A program made the position numbers and the translations under genes. A stretch of DNA of 64,000 nucleotides from Adenophora triphylla var. japonica (lineage: Eukaryota; Streptophyta; Magnoliopsida; Asterales; Campanulaceae): the NCBI GenBank assembly GCA_022495995.1, contig JAFEMH010006974.1, forward strand, positions 1 to 64,000. The letters are read 5' to 3'. This document shows, piece by piece, positions 25,133-37,902 of this stretch (position 1 is its first letter; the number at the start of each line of letters is the position of its first letter). The notes under the pieces were generated by a model. That model saw nothing but the letters and a program-made list of their open reading frames with translations, made no database searches and was not told the origin of the DNA.

Positions 25133-25162
25133 CGTGTCCTGGGACACGGACATGTATACTAG
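25133..25162 (+). other. Helitron-1 3' terminal hairpin and CTAG
   Basis: The stem CGTGTCC pairs with GGACACG around a 2-base loop; ten bases later comes CTAG. Hairpin, short spacer and CTRR together form the replication-termination signal of Helitrons. Confidence 0.8.
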
Positions 25163-25594
25163 GAGGTAATTGCAGTAGTTCTCTCTCTCTCTCTCTCTCC
25201 AATTGCAATATAATATTTTCAATCTCTCAATCGCAGAGTATGTCCTAAACTATTAGTGTTTGTTAAAAATATTTTTGATATGTAACTGAACATTCACTTG
25301 GGGTTGGATGACATGAATGCTGTTTTATTCTACTTATTATTTTTTTCAGTGCTTACTTTTTTGAACTGATTCGTGTCATTGGCACGGACTTTTGAGTACT
25401 AGTTTATAAACATTATAAAATTACCTTCTCTTGACTTTATTCCCCCAATTTTCCGCATTTTCTTTCTCCTATTGTCAAGTTCTTCTCTGCAACAACAACC
25501 ACCTACCTGAACATTTCAAACTCCGACCAGAATTTTTCCTTTCCCGACACAAAAAAAAAAAATCTTTTCTTTAATCTCAAAATCCAATCTTTCA
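25163..25594 (+). promoter_or_regulatory. Promoter/5' leader region of the nucleotidyltransferase gene
   Basis: This is the only DNA between the end of Helitron-1 and the start codon. It has a (CT)10 tract at 25180-25199, which is common in plant leaders, and an A-run at about 25551-25561. No clear TATA box was recognised. Confidence 0.4.
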
Positions 25595-28500
25595 ATGGAA
25601 TCAAGCCGACAATTAATCGATTCCTTAACCGCCCACATCTCTCTCTACAATTCCACATCAAAATCCCCAATTTCTTGTTCAAATTTAAACCCTAGATCTT
25701 CGATTCTCAAATGGTTCAAGTCTTTAACCCCATACCAACGCCAATCCCACCTCACAATCGTTGCTCACAACTTCACTCAACTCCTCCTTCAAATGAAAAC
25801 CAAAATTCAATCTAACGGCCATGGCTTGTTCATCATCCTCCCCGACATTCCCTCCGGCGATCACTCCTCCCTCCCCAGCCTATGTTACCGCCGCTCCCAT
25901 GGGCTGCTGCTCAGAGCCAGTGAGTTAGAACTGGGTATTGCAGAGGCTTTATTGTTATTTAATTCAAAAGAGGGGGAGAATTTGGGAAGTGGGTGTGGGA
26001 TTGAGTGTGATTGTCTTGATTCTGTTACGGTGAGTCGGCGGTTTGTTGAGAATGTGGATTGTTTCGTGGAGGCGATGGATGGGGTTTCGGGTGGAGGGTT
26101 TTTGAGAGGGGAGGAAAGTGGGTTGGGTTCGGATTGGGTGGAATTGGATTGGTTGAAAGGGAAAGGGTATTATAGTTTGGAAGCTTTTGTGGCTAATAGG
26201 TTGGAGGTGGCTTTGAGGTTGGCGTGGTTGAATTGTAATAATGGGAAGAAGAGAGGGGTGAAGTTGAAGGAGAAGATGGTGGCGGCGGGTTTGGCTGCAA
26301 ATGTGTATTGGAGGAAAAAGGGGTGTATGGACTGGTGGGAGAAGTTGGAGGGTGCGATGAGGCGTAGAGTTCTTCAGACCTTCTTGGGAAAAGCTGCAAA
26401 ATCACTGGTACTTTTGCTTAGAACTTTTGTGTTATTTATGAAATATTACTGTAGTTTGTTTGTGGAGGAAGATTTTTCTATGCTGTAGTGAAATTTTCTT
26501 GAGTATTTTATGATGGGAATGAGTAATACCTTGATAAGTAAAGATCCAGTTTTTATTATTCCCGAACATTTTATTAAACATTTATGGAGCCATGATTAGA
26601 TGGTTCAGTTCAGTGACATTGACCTTGAGGCATGAATTTATCTGTCTTTACAAAAAGTACGTAGTAGTAGAATTTTATATAGACAACTACATTTTATTGT
26701 TAATATTAATTGTTTATGGATTAGGGATACTGAATGCACTTAGATGATTGCATGACTGTGGGAACATGCATGTTAACTGTTGTTGGAAGTAAAAGGATTT
26801 TTTGCTATTATATCCTTTTACGCTGGAGTAGATGCAGATTTTATTTGCATTTATTTCTACTCTACTTGTATTATTGACATACCTATTCCAGAACTACTCA
26901 TGAAGCATCAGATCAACTTCTGCTATTACAAGAATTCTCTTTTGGTTTCTTATTCTCACCATGCTTCTTGTAAAATTGGTTTGTCTGTCTCTAATGGTGC
27001 TCCAAGAGATGATTGCACTTTATTCTTCTTGATGGAGCAAAAAATTGCTGCAAAATAAACATGACATTTGCTGCAAGGAGCAAGAGAGTGTGAGAAGGCT
27101 AATCTAGGGGATAAATCCCAAACTTTTGGTTACATTTTGATTCAAAATAGTGTAGTCCTTTGCTGAATCTAGCAAAGGTTTAGAGAAAATATACCACCTG
27201 ATGCAGCAAATACTGCTGCTTGAGAAACTTTTCAACTTCGGAGACGTTGTGAAACTGAAAGACGCCATCGATTGCACAAATTAAAATACCTTTAATCTGG
27301 AATCCTAAACTAACTGAATTCGTTGAACTCTTTAGGGCTGCTTCATTTCTTACTAAATGCAAATAGTTTTTCGTAACATTTGTCAGGCCATCTGTCTTTG
27401 GCATTGTATTTGTTTCTTATTATGTTGGTTGCATTTCTGGGTGATAATAATTACCATCAGGGTGATAACGTTTTGAACTTACATGACGAGTAATTGGCAG
27501 TTCCACTTCTCTATTTTCTTCCTGCATGATCTGTTACATTCCTTTGTCAAAGTTTGTTGTCCTTGATGTCATCACCTGTTTGGGCCACCACTCCCTCAGA
27601 AATGAGCCCAGTTAATTGTAATTATAGTCTCTAAACCTCGGTGCTGCTTTTATTTAGGTTACTTCTTATAGTGCTTCTGAGATAAGATGGATGTAAATCA
27701 TATAGACTAAGTTGGAGTTCGGTAATAATTTGATTTTAGATCTTATACAGAGGTTTGGAACTTATTCGTGACACAAGGAAAACATAAAAAAAAAAAAAAG
27801 TACCGGAACAAAAATGAAATTTCCTAAAATGAGCAGTCAATAAAATTTGATATTCTTTAGCGGAGAAGATTGATTGGATTCTGTTTACAATCCTCACTAA
27901 AAAAAAGTTTAAGTCCATACAGACTTTTGCAGCATATTTATCTTGTCAAATAATCTAACTCCATCCATACATGTCTAACAATTTACTTCAACTACCCATG
28001 CTGTGCTAGATCTATGAAATATGTTGAGAAACAATTTATTTCTGATTTCCCATCGCTAGATGCACATTCCAATATGAAATAGGGAAAGGAAAGGAAAGGT
28101 TCGGATGAAGGATTATCACGAAAGAAATGAGAAGGCAAGAGTATGGTGTGGTGATGGCCAAACGAGCTGGCCCATCCCGTCCCGTTCCGTACGGACCAAC
28201 CCGCGGGCGGGACGGGTTGAAGCCCGTGAGCCCGTGTGATGAAACGGGCCTAAACCCGGCCCGACCCGTCCCATTTCAGATGTCCAAGCCCGCCCGTTTG
28301 GCCCGGATCTGAAGATCCACGGGCCAAACGGGTTTTCCTATTTTTTTTATTTTTTATTTAAAAAAAAAAATCAGAAAAAATATGGAAAAATAAAAAGTAA
28401 TTTAGTATTTAATAAGTTATTTTTTAAAATATAAAATCAGTTAGACACAAGAAAATTAGTTGTTTATATATAAAAAAAGATAGAAAAAAACTAAACAAAT

Positions 28501-30803
28501 GAAAGTATATAAAAGAAAAGAGGGACGGACTACCCTTTATTTTTTATTTTTTTAAATTTTTTATTGACTAGGAAATAATATTTTAGACTTTTTTTATTAC
28601 TGATATTTTTTACAAATAGGTATATAAAAAAGATAAAAAAAATAACAAATGAAAGTATATAAAATAAAAGAGGGACGGACTACCCTTTATTTATTTATTT
28701 ATTTATTTATTATTTTTTATTAATTTTTTATTGACTGAGAAATAATATTTTAGACTTTTTTTATTACTGATATTTTTTACAAAAAGGTATATAAAAAAAG
28801 ATAAAAAAAAAACTAAACAATTTAAAGTATATAAATGAAAAGAGGGACGGACTATCCTTTATTTATTTTTATTATTTATTAATTTTTTATTGACTAGGAA
28901 ATAATATTTTAGACTTTTTTTATTACTGCTATTTTTTACAAATAGGTATATAAAAAAAGATTAAAAAAAAAAAACTAAACAAATGAAAGTATATAAAAGA
29001 AAAGAGGAACGGACTACACTTTATTTAATTTTATTTTTTATTACTCACTTCGTCCCACTTCAAGAGTCCTACATTCCCTTTTGATCCATCCCAGACTAAG
29101 AGTCTCATTTCATAAATGACAAATTTTGAACAGTGTTTCGGATATTTATACCCTTATAATGTAAATATATTTACAAAAAAATCATTCTTTATGCCCTTAT
29201 AATGTTAACATATTTACAAAAAAACCAATCAAAAAGAGGGGAAAAGATTAAATATTTTAACTTTTACATTCTCTCTCCTCTAATCTTTTACCCACTTGCA
29301 ATTCTTTATTCATTTTTTAAAATTTTTCTTAAGAAGCGTGAAATACTACCCTATGACCCTTGAAGTAGGACGGAGGGAGTAATTTTTTATTGACTAGGAA
29401 ATAATATTTTAGACTTTTTTTATTACTGATATTTTTTTACAAAAAGCTATATAAAAAAGATAATAAAAAAAAAAACTAAATAAATGAAAGTATATAAAAG
29501 AAAAGAGGGACATACTACCCTTTCTTAATTTTTTATTGACTAGAAAATAATATTTTAGACTTTTTTTATAGCTGATATTTTTTACAAATATGTATATAAA
29601 AAAAGATAAAAAAAAAAACTAAACAAATAAAAGTATATAAAATAAAAGAGGGACATACTACCCTTTATTTTTATTTTATTTTTTAAAATTTTTATAGACT
29701 AGGAAATGATATTTTAGACTTTTTTTATTACCGATATTTTTTACAGATAGGTATATAAAAAAAGATTAAAACAAATCTAAGCAAATGAAAGTATATAAAA
29801 TAAAAGAGGGACGGACTAACCTTTATTTTTATTTTATTTTATTTTTTAAATTTTTTATTGACTAGGAAATAATATTTTAGACTTTTTTTATTACTGATAT
29901 ATTTTTACAAAAAGGTATATAAAAAAAGATAAAAAAAAAAACTAAACAAATGGAAGTATATAAAAGAAAAGAGGGACGGACTACCCTTTATTTATTTTTT
30001 ATTTTTTATTAATTTTTTTGACTAGGAAATAATATTTTAGACTTTTTTTATTACTGATATTTTTTACAAAAAGGTATATAAAAAAAGTTTAAAAAAAACT
30101 AAATAAATGAAAGTATATAAAAGAAAAGAGGGACGGACTACCCTTTATTTATTTTTTATTTTTTATTGACTAGGAAATAATATTTTGGACTTTTTTTACA
30201 AATAGGTATATAAAAAAGATAAAAAAAACAAAAACAAAAAAACTAAACAAATGAAAGTATATAAAATAAAAGAGGGACGGACTACCCTTTATTTTTTATA
30301 AAACAAACAGGTCCGTACGGACCTCTCTGATCCACGGGCCAAACGGGCCACAAACCAAACAGATTTTCTGATCCGCGGGCCAAAGCCCGGTCCGTACGGA
30401 CATCTCTGGTCCAGTCCCGTCCCGTATACGAAGCAGGCCAAGCGAATAACTGGCCACGGGCTGGACGGGCGCGGGCTGCGGGCCACGGGCCGGGGGCCAC
30501 GGGCCGGATGGGCCGCCCACGGATCTGGGCCCAAAATGGCCATCTCCAGTATGGTGTAAGAGAAGCGAAAACAAGCCTTTGCAGAGGCTAATATACAATT
30601 AAAGCAAACTAAGAAAGAAAATTGAAAAAGATTATTGTAATCATGAATGGTAATAAGAGCTCATGATAGTTGATAAAAGAAACTTAGAAAGTAATGTCCT
30701 GCTTTCCATGTTTAGCATCCGCACCTCACCAATTTCCACATTAAATTAATTGGACATTCTTTTGCTCAAAATAGAATGTTGCATTTTTAGATTTATGATT
30801 TTT

Positions 30804-30851
<48 letters not shown>

Positions 30852-33800
30852 TGCTACTGACATTGAAATCAAAGAATGATTGTATACATCTATGCTTATT
30901 TCTGGAGAAAGGGTATGCTGAGATGTAAATAGTATCACAGCTACTGCGTAATCAGGTTTCTTCCATCTCAGAAGTTTTAAAATATTGGAAAAGTTGAAAG
31001 CAGTACTATCCAGGTTCATCCCTTAGCTGTTCTTAGCTTGATGCAGTGTTCTATATCATACACGTCAAAGAAAGTTTACTTACTTTTCTCCATTTTATGA
31101 AGTAATGAATTGTTTTATATGTATTACGGAGTAGTTAAGGATGGGGTCAAAATTATTAGGAGAACAATCCGAAGTTTAACAGAGTAGACCAATAGCAAAT
31201 TGTTTTCTTCTCCGACTTCTCAACAATAACCTAGCTTTGCTCATTGATTCTTCTATCCATTATGGAATCCCCATTGGCATATATTACCACTATCTCTCTT
31301 GTATATGTACATTGTTGGCCCTTAGTTTTAAAGGAAATGCTTGTTCATTTATAGAAGCATGTTAGAACACTACAAAATTGCTATAGTTGTGGTTGGATCT
31401 TGCTTTTATTTTTGATTGAAGGATCTTGCTAATTTATCGACAACTTTCTAGGTAGTGGAGTATTTTTTAGTCTAATTAAAACAACGTACTTCTAATTGTT
31501 GCACATCATTTCATAGTTGGTCAACTATACCCTAGTTGGTATACAAAACAATAAAAAACCTTCCATGTTTTAACTTTCGCTTCAGTGCTTACTCTTGGAG
31601 AGCAAAGCTCTGGTTGGAATATGTAATGCTGTTTTATGTTATTAAAATTCAATCTTCGCTGCAGAAAACCAGAACATTGGATGTATTTGGTAAAGTACCG
31701 AGTCTTCCTCGATGCGTAATCCTACTGGAAGATTGAAAATTGTTGTCCCCTGAACCACTTAAAATGTCCATCAGTGAACCATTTCAAGGCAGAAAGGTTA
31801 TCAATAGGACCACCTAAACATGCAAAGGAAACATGGAAGGATCAACTTAAAACATGATAATATTTGAGAGTTTACGGAATTCGAACAAAGCCTTCAAGGA
31901 TATTGGTATAACATAAAACATGCATAAAGTTATTCTTCTCTCTAACATGTCGAAATGAGAAATGTTCTTGACATAATTGTAATGTCGTTTTAGATTATAT
32001 CTATAAGAACAGGAAATAATTTTAATGCTTGTGCTTTGACACCTTTCTTTTCTTAAATGCATGGCTTATCTTTCTTCATTTGATTTTCAGACAGCAGAAA
32101 TTATGAAACGTAGAAAAGGTGGTTTGGAGGATGAATTTGGGATTTTGAAAGAAGATGCAGACCAGTCCTGGAGATCTAACCACAATTTGGGGCACCGAAG
32201 GTCCATTGCGGAACTCAGAGAAACAACTAAAGAACTGTCCTCTACTATGAAACCTGCTTCAGCTAATGAAGATCTGCGTCTCTTTGTTCAAAAATTCAAC
32301 AGTTTGATTGTTCTTAGAGAGATATCCACAATGCTATTATCATGTCAAAATAGTGACTTAGCCAACGAGAATTTGTTTTTTGGCTCATTGGCGTCTTTCA
32401 GTACCATTTCAGATTGTATATCAAGGAAACTTCAAAGTTTTCTCATGGTTGTTTCACTTGATTGCACAAAACTTGAGCTTCTTGATGAAGGAAGCTCTTC
32501 TAATTTCCCAAAGAAAGCTCCTGAGAAGCTTACTTCAGGCAATCGGAAGAAAAAGAAGTCCCATAATAAAAAAAGGTTGCTTCCCGTTCCAAGATCAGTT
32601 GACGATGATTCAACATGTGATAAACCTGCCAAGGTAATTTCTTGGCTATTTTTTTTTTTTGTTCTTAAATCACTTGTCTTCAGAACTTGTTTGCAACTTT
32701 CAAAATCCTAACTTTTTCAGACGATTTCCAGGATGATGAATGTGAATCCACTTATTTCAGCAATAAAGACATGATTCATTCCAACAAATTGGCTAATATG
32801 TGTCAGGATAAGGATCTCGGAAAAGAAAATGCTGTCTCTAGAGTTGGCATGGTTGTGCTTGTCTTTTGGTGTCATTATGGATCCTATGTTTTATTTGATG
32901 ATATAAATGGCTTATAACTCTTTGACTATTATCAGGAATGTAATGAAGGAGAGATTAACAGAACAGTCAAAAGCACATCAAAGAAGAACAAGAAAGCAAG
33001 AAAAAAACATAAGAGCAGTGGCCTAGGTGATCCAGTTAAAGTTGGAGTTTCCCAAAACTCAAAAGTTTCTGCTCCTGATGATGTATTGAGGGAAAATGTT
33101 GCAGTTTGCCAAAATGGGGTGGCACCTGAAATTCCAAATATCCCGATTTTGGCAAATGATGCAATCTTTGAAAATGGTAAACCATCAATGAACTCTACGT
33201 GTAGTATAACCAGTGAATCTATCGAAAATGACATTATGACCAGTAAAGTTGAGGGAAATCATGCTGCTGCTTTAAAGGAAGGCGTCAGTCAAGCTGGCTT
33301 AAATCAACCCTCAGAAGATGAGGGTAGAAAAGTCAAAACAGTGAACCATAGTTCTCTTCCTAACATAGTACCTAGTCCCATGCCAGTGGCTGGAGTTGAA
33401 AATGTTCTTGAAAAAGAAGTCAACAGTAGAGGCGACAGTCATGCAAGTGTGAAGGAGGCTAAATCTTCATTTTCTGGAGAAGGAGCTAAAGGGGCTGTTC
33501 GAAAAGAGGAAATTTTTCTGATCCGGAAGCAAGATTTTGTCGGAATTCACGGAGCAGGAATTATGAACTCTTCAGGGTATCCTTCATTTGAGTGGCCAAA
33601 CACTGCCCCTGCTCATTTCCCCTATGCTAACTCGCACCTCCCAGCTGCCACTGATAGATTGCATCTGGATGCAGGCCACAATTGGCATAATCATTTCCAC
33701 CCCCGGTCCTTTATGCAGACAGTTCATCAGGTTAGAACTCCCCCGATTGAGAATGGCTGCAATGAGATTCTTCCTCGGCCAATGCCCATGAGTTTGGATT

Positions 33801-36103
33801 GGCCCCCAATGGTTCGTAGTGTTAGTGGTTTAATCCCATATAGCTATCGTTCTGGATGTATTTCAAGGCGGCAATCTTTTCAGCAGGGTTTTAATAGCAT
33901 GCACCATAGTTCAATGACTACTGATGATGAGAGAATATATTCTAATGATCCCATGGACTTGAGTGAATTTATGAATTCACAGGAACCGTCGGATGAATAT
34001 GATGGTCATTGGATAGGAGATGAAGATTATGAGGTACATGCAGTTTCAGGGATGGATTATAGTCAATACTTTGGTGGCGGTGTGATGTATTGGGATTCTT
34101 TAGATCACCCGGGGACCACTTTTTCTCGTCCTCCTTCTCTTAGTTCAGATGATAGCTCGTGGGCTTGTCGAGAAGCAGATATGAACAGGAATGTTGATGA
34201 TATGGTTGCTTTCTCTTCATCTTACAGTACAAATGGTCTGACTTCTCCATCAGCTGCTTCTTTCTGCTCTCCATTCGATCCTCACGGGCCCGCTCACCAG
34301 ACTCTTGGTTATGTTTTACCTGGAGGTGAGGTGGCTGGGAAAGTGCTGCATTCCTCGTCAACTATGTCAGATGCAGCTGAAGAAAATACTGTTGGTTCAT
34401 TACCCACTTTTTCTGGCGATATTGAAACGAAGACTGGAGATTTACTTCCGTACCCCATTTTGCCACCTATTATCATTCCAAGTATGTCGAGGGAACGGTC
34501 AAGATCGGAGTTTAAGCGAAGCCATGATCACAAAAGCCCATGTGTTCCTCCTAACAGGCGAGAGCAACCGTCGATTAAAAGGCCTCCTTCACCCGTTGTG
34601 CTTTGTGTTCCACATGCTCCTCGTCCACCTCCACCATCTCCTGTGAGTGATTCCAGGAAACACAGGGGATTTCCAACCGTTCGATCTGGTAGTTCCAGTC
34701 CACGGCACTGGGGAGTTAGAGGGTGGTTCCATGATGGAATTAACTTTGAACAATCTTGTGTACGTGTAGAAGGCAGTGAAGTAGTTTGGCCTTCTTCTTG
34801 GAGAAAGAAAAGTCTTTCGGCTCGTCAGTTGACTCAGCCTTTACCAGGAGCCTTGCTTCAAGACCGTCTGATCGCAATCTCCCTAGCTCGTGATCAAGAA
34901 CACCCTGATGTAGCGATTCCTCTGCAACCACCTGAGCCTACCCACAAGGCATCTCTTCCTCTTATGCACAGCCTCCTTCATGATGAAATTGATTCGTTTT
35001 GCAAGCAGGTAGCTACAGAGAATATGGTCCGGAAGCCTTACATTAATTGGGCGGTCAAACGTGTAACTCGTTCTCTCCAAGTCTTATGGCCTCGGTCTAG
35101 GACAAACATTTTTGGCTCAAACGCAACTGGATTGTCCCTTCCGACAAGTGATGTAGATCTTGTGGTTTGCCTCCCACCTGTTAGAAACTTGGAACCCATA
35201 AAAGAAGCTGGGATTTTGGAAGGACGAAATGGGATTAAAGAAACTTGTCTCCAGCATGCAGCTAGGTACCTAGCCAATCAAGAGTGGGTAAAAAACGACT
35301 CTCTCAAAATTGTAGAAAATACCGCAATACCCATCATCATGCTAGTGGTTGAAGTTCATCACGATCTAGTGGTCTCCGCTGCTTCCACTGTAAATGTGCT
35401 GAAAGAATCAGTGGTGGATGTCTCTTCTGAACAACAGAACTCCTTTGACACTGATACCCTTTCTTCAGAAACCTCTGCTGCTTCACCGAGTTCTATCAAT
35501 ACAAACAATGATGAGGGCAATGATGTAAAATCAGTTCGTATTGACATCAGTTTTAAGGCACCATCACATACGGGAATGCAAACTACAGAACTTGTTAAAG
35601 AGCTCACTGAGCAATTTCCTGCAGCTACGCCTCTTTCTCTGGTACTTAAACAGTTTTTATCAGATCGTAGCCTAGACCAATCATATTCCGGTGGCCTGAG
35701 TTCATATTGTCTGATATTATTAATCACACGTTTCCTTCAACATGAGCATCATCTTGGAAGGCCGATTAACCAAAATTTTGGAGGCCTTTTGTTGGATTTT
35801 CTTTACTTTTTTGGGAATGTTTTTGATCCACGTCAGATGCGAATGTCAGTACAGGGAAGTGGAATGTACATAAAAAGAGAAAGAGGATATAGCATCGATC
35901 CAATCTATATTGATGATCCTCTTTTTCCTGCAAATAATGTTGGGAGAAATTGTTTTAGGATACATCAATGTATCAAGGCATTTGCAGATGCTTATTCTAT
36001 TCTGGAAAGTCAGCTCACATTTATTACTGAAAATGGCGAATTCAGTGAGCCATTCTCTTGTAAGCTACTTCCAAAGATTATTCCTAGTGTTGGGATTTTA
36101 TAG
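25595..36103 (+). CDS. Nucleotidyltransferase of the poly(A) polymerase/TRF4-like superfamily
   Basis: Four exons were deduced: 25595-26407 (271 codons), 32091-32633 (181), 32732-32851 (40) and 32936-36103 (1055 codons plus stop). All junctions are in phase 0, giving about 1547 aa. The N-terminal half is helical and Ser/Lys-rich. The catalytic domain is near the C-terminus: GS-x(11)-DVD at about residues 1219-1234 (SDVDLVV) and a third acidic residue in VRIDISF (about 1360) form the metal triad. A PAP-associated region follows (GGLSSYCLILLITRF, about 1410). From memory it resembles the long plant family of Arabidopsis At3g61690, whose RNA substrate is not well defined. The donor of exon 3 (ATG|GTTGTG) is weak. 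The reading frame is intact, so the gene is probably functional despite a transposon in intron 1. Confidence 0.9.
28340..30297. repeat. AT-rich tandem array, unit about 145-170 bp
   Basis: The word gactaggaaataatatttta recurs near 28566, 28733, 28892, 29392, 29538, 29697, 29870, 30020 and 30167. Each unit also contains gtatataaaa and agagggacggactaccct, so there are about nine or ten units. The 500-bp gap between the third and fourth listed positions is filled by a Stowaway MITE. Units differ mainly in the length of T and A runs. Confidence 0.88.
29044..29379. mobile_element. Stowaway-type MITE (336 bp), nested in the array
   Basis: Ends are CTCACTTCGTCCCACTTCAA at the left and (complement) CTCCCTCCGTCCTACTTCAA at the right, flanked by TA (29042-29043 and 29380-29381). 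These are the terminal inverted repeats and TA duplication of Tc1/mariner-type Stowaway elements. It interrupts a unit of the hAT array, so it arrived after the array formed. Confidence 0.88.
30805..30851. repeat. (CA)n(TA)n microsatellite
   Basis: About 17 CA units run into about six TA units within intron 1. The minus-strand ORF that covers it is a by-product. Confidence 0.95.
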
Positions 36104-36528
36104 GTTTTTCAAGTGTGAAGAATCTTTATGCTCGGAAAGAGGAAGTTGTAGCAGACTGTCAGAACTAAAGTGCTTTGGTAGTCTGTCAGAACTGACGCGC
36201 CACCTTGGCTGCAACCTCAAAAGAAAGCCATGGGTTATGTCGAGTTGATTGGGTGAAGTGCTTATGGCACGAAGTTGGTTCAGGCATCAATAAAAACTGC
36301 TTCATGCCAAGTTGTATATGCATGGTTATGTGAAGTGTCTCTCAAGAGTTTCTCCTGTTTGGTGGATTTGGATTCAAGTTGGAAAATTCATCAAGTTTAC
36401 GCTGTCATTTGAGAAGCTGCAGAACGCAAGAACATGAAGGGTGCTGATAAAAATGTGGACCCCACCTATAATTAAGGTAAGCAGAGAAGCTTAATTAGCT
36501 TTCATGTTCTATATTTTGATTTGCTTAT

Positions 36529-36597
<69 letters not shown>

Positions 36598-37902
36598 TAA
36601 CCCAACAATTTTGGGGAAAAAGGGATTATCTTTTTGGAACAAACAAAAATGGTAAATGAGAATATCTTTACATGACAGAGAGAGTATAAATCAATACTCG
36701 TCCATCTATATGTGTGTGTTTGTGTGCGTGTATGTATATCCGTCTCACTTCTTAGTCAATTGGACTGGCAGATCGTCTTTGGTGCCTCGTGCCAGATACA
36801 AATTCAATAAGACTATTGTTGGAGGTTTGTAGAGCTTTTGCTGCTTCATATCAAACATTTATGTGGGACCAGTGCTCGTGATTGGTCAAAAAGCTTCCAC
36901 TTCACTACCTTCTCAAGTGCCTTCAGACCATCAGATGCAATCTCATAAGTTGTTCAATTAATCTGTCATCTCCAGAATCCATATTTGGGGAGCCTTCTCA
37001 CCCTTGTCAGGTATTTTATTCAGTTTCTTCGTTTCTTTCTTCCTAGGAAAATTCAGATTTTGATCAAACGGATATATCTGCATTTATTTATGTGCTTATA
37101 GGTTGATATATTTTTTACTATCATTATTTATTTTTCTTTGCTTTTTCCAAATTTTATTCTCACCTATTTCTTTTTTTAACTCTCTTTTCTTTTTCTTTCA
37201 CGATGACATATGAGAATTCATGTTAGCTGACCCTATTTTGGGACTAAGGCTTTGTTGTTGTTATCTGTTTCTTGTATGACGTAATCAGGAGATGCATTGT
37301 TCTGTTCCACTCTCTCATTCTTAATTTCTGACGAGAAGTTTTTCACAGGGTATATTCCAATAAATATACAGATAACTAATTAGTTCTAATTTATGACGAG
37401 CAAGAAGAGGCAAAAACATCAGATATGACCTGACAGAATCATTTTGAAGAATCATGGCGCCCTTAACTTCCATGGAAATGCTGGCTTTGAAGAAAGGAGA
37501 ACCAAACTGGTCAGTTTTTTTTTTCCATGGAATTCTGCACTAAATCTTTTCGTGTATCAATCTAATATATGCAAATAGGTAAGCTAGTCGTTCACGAGAA
37601 ATGTGGCCGCGAAATGTATCAAAATTTAAAAACTTTCCTTTTTATACCCCCTCCATCTCATAGTTAAACTAGAGTTATGAAATGCAAAGAAAAAACATCA
37701 AAATTCAGACTGAAATGCTGTTTTTTACTTCTCTTTTAGCATCTCTGTCTGTAACTTATATGGTCAATGTGAATTACAATCTATAAAAGCTTCTGGCAAT
37801 TTATTCTTGTAGTTACTAAATTTCAGATATTGTACAACTAATATTAATGATTTTATTAATTTTGACAACATTAAAAAAACATTTAATTACATTATGTTAT
37901 AA
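36104..37902 (+). other. 3' region of the nucleotidyltransferase gene and intergenic DNA
   Basis: The first few hundred bases are probably 3' untranslated sequence; an 11-bp word (ctgtcagaact) occurs twice near 36156 and 36182. A short open stretch starting ATGGCGCCC at 37454 is not recognised. A lone MITE-like end (ccctccatctcatagttaaa, near 37650) has no partner. Nothing else supportable. Confidence 0.5.
36531..36594. repeat. (AT)n microsatellite
   Basis: About 32 uninterrupted AT units, downstream of the nucleotidyltransferase stop codon. Confidence 0.95.

Larger units (their letters stand above)
21675..25162 (+). mobile_element. Helitron-1 (non-autonomous, carries an RPA1-like pseudogene)
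   Basis: The proposed 5' end is TCTATTATATAATACAGGAA, preceded by A at 21674, as for Helitrons that insert between A and T. The 3' end is a 7-bp perfect hairpin (25133-25148), then 10 bp, then CTAG (25159-25162), the CTRR signature. The base after it is G rather than the expected T, so one flank has mutated or the end is off by a base. No Rep/helicase coding sequence is present. Cargo is a 109-codon ORF and an RPA1-like gene, a protein type known to travel on plant Helitrons. The element ends 432 bp before the start codon of the nucleotidyltransferase gene. Confidence 0.75.
28149..30548. mobile_element. Non-autonomous hAT-like element (2400 bp) in the intron
   Basis: Exact 8-bp direct repeats GTATGGTG (28141-28148 and 30549-30556) flank imperfect terminal inverted repeats, TGGTGATGGCCA at the left and (complement) TGGAGATGGCCA at the right. 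An 8-bp duplication and this type of end are hAT hallmarks. About 180 bp of GC-rich subterminal DNA at each end is packed with gggccaaacgggc-like words in both orientations, and the centre is an AT-rich tandem array. There is no transposase, so it must have been moved in trans. ORFs at 28127 and 30282-30598 are products of the subterminal repeats. Confidence 0.88.
26408..32090 (+). other. Intron 1 of the nucleotidyltransferase gene (5683 bp)
   Basis: The donor is ctg|gtactt and the acceptor gattttcag|acagcag. Protein context reads straight across (KAAKSL then TAEIMK). The intron holds a 2400-bp hAT-like element (28149-30548), a Stowaway MITE inside that, and a (CA)n/(TA)n microsatellite (30805-30851). 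Short ORFs in it are not exons. Confidence 0.85.

Noticed and set aside
28340..30297. CRISPR-like reading of the regularly spaced repeat
   Set aside because: Units are adjacent tandem copies without unique spacers, and this is plant nuclear DNA.
30282..30598. Three overlapping minus-strand ORFs rich in Gly, Pro and Arg
   Set aside because: They come from the GC-rich subterminal repeats of the hAT-like element.
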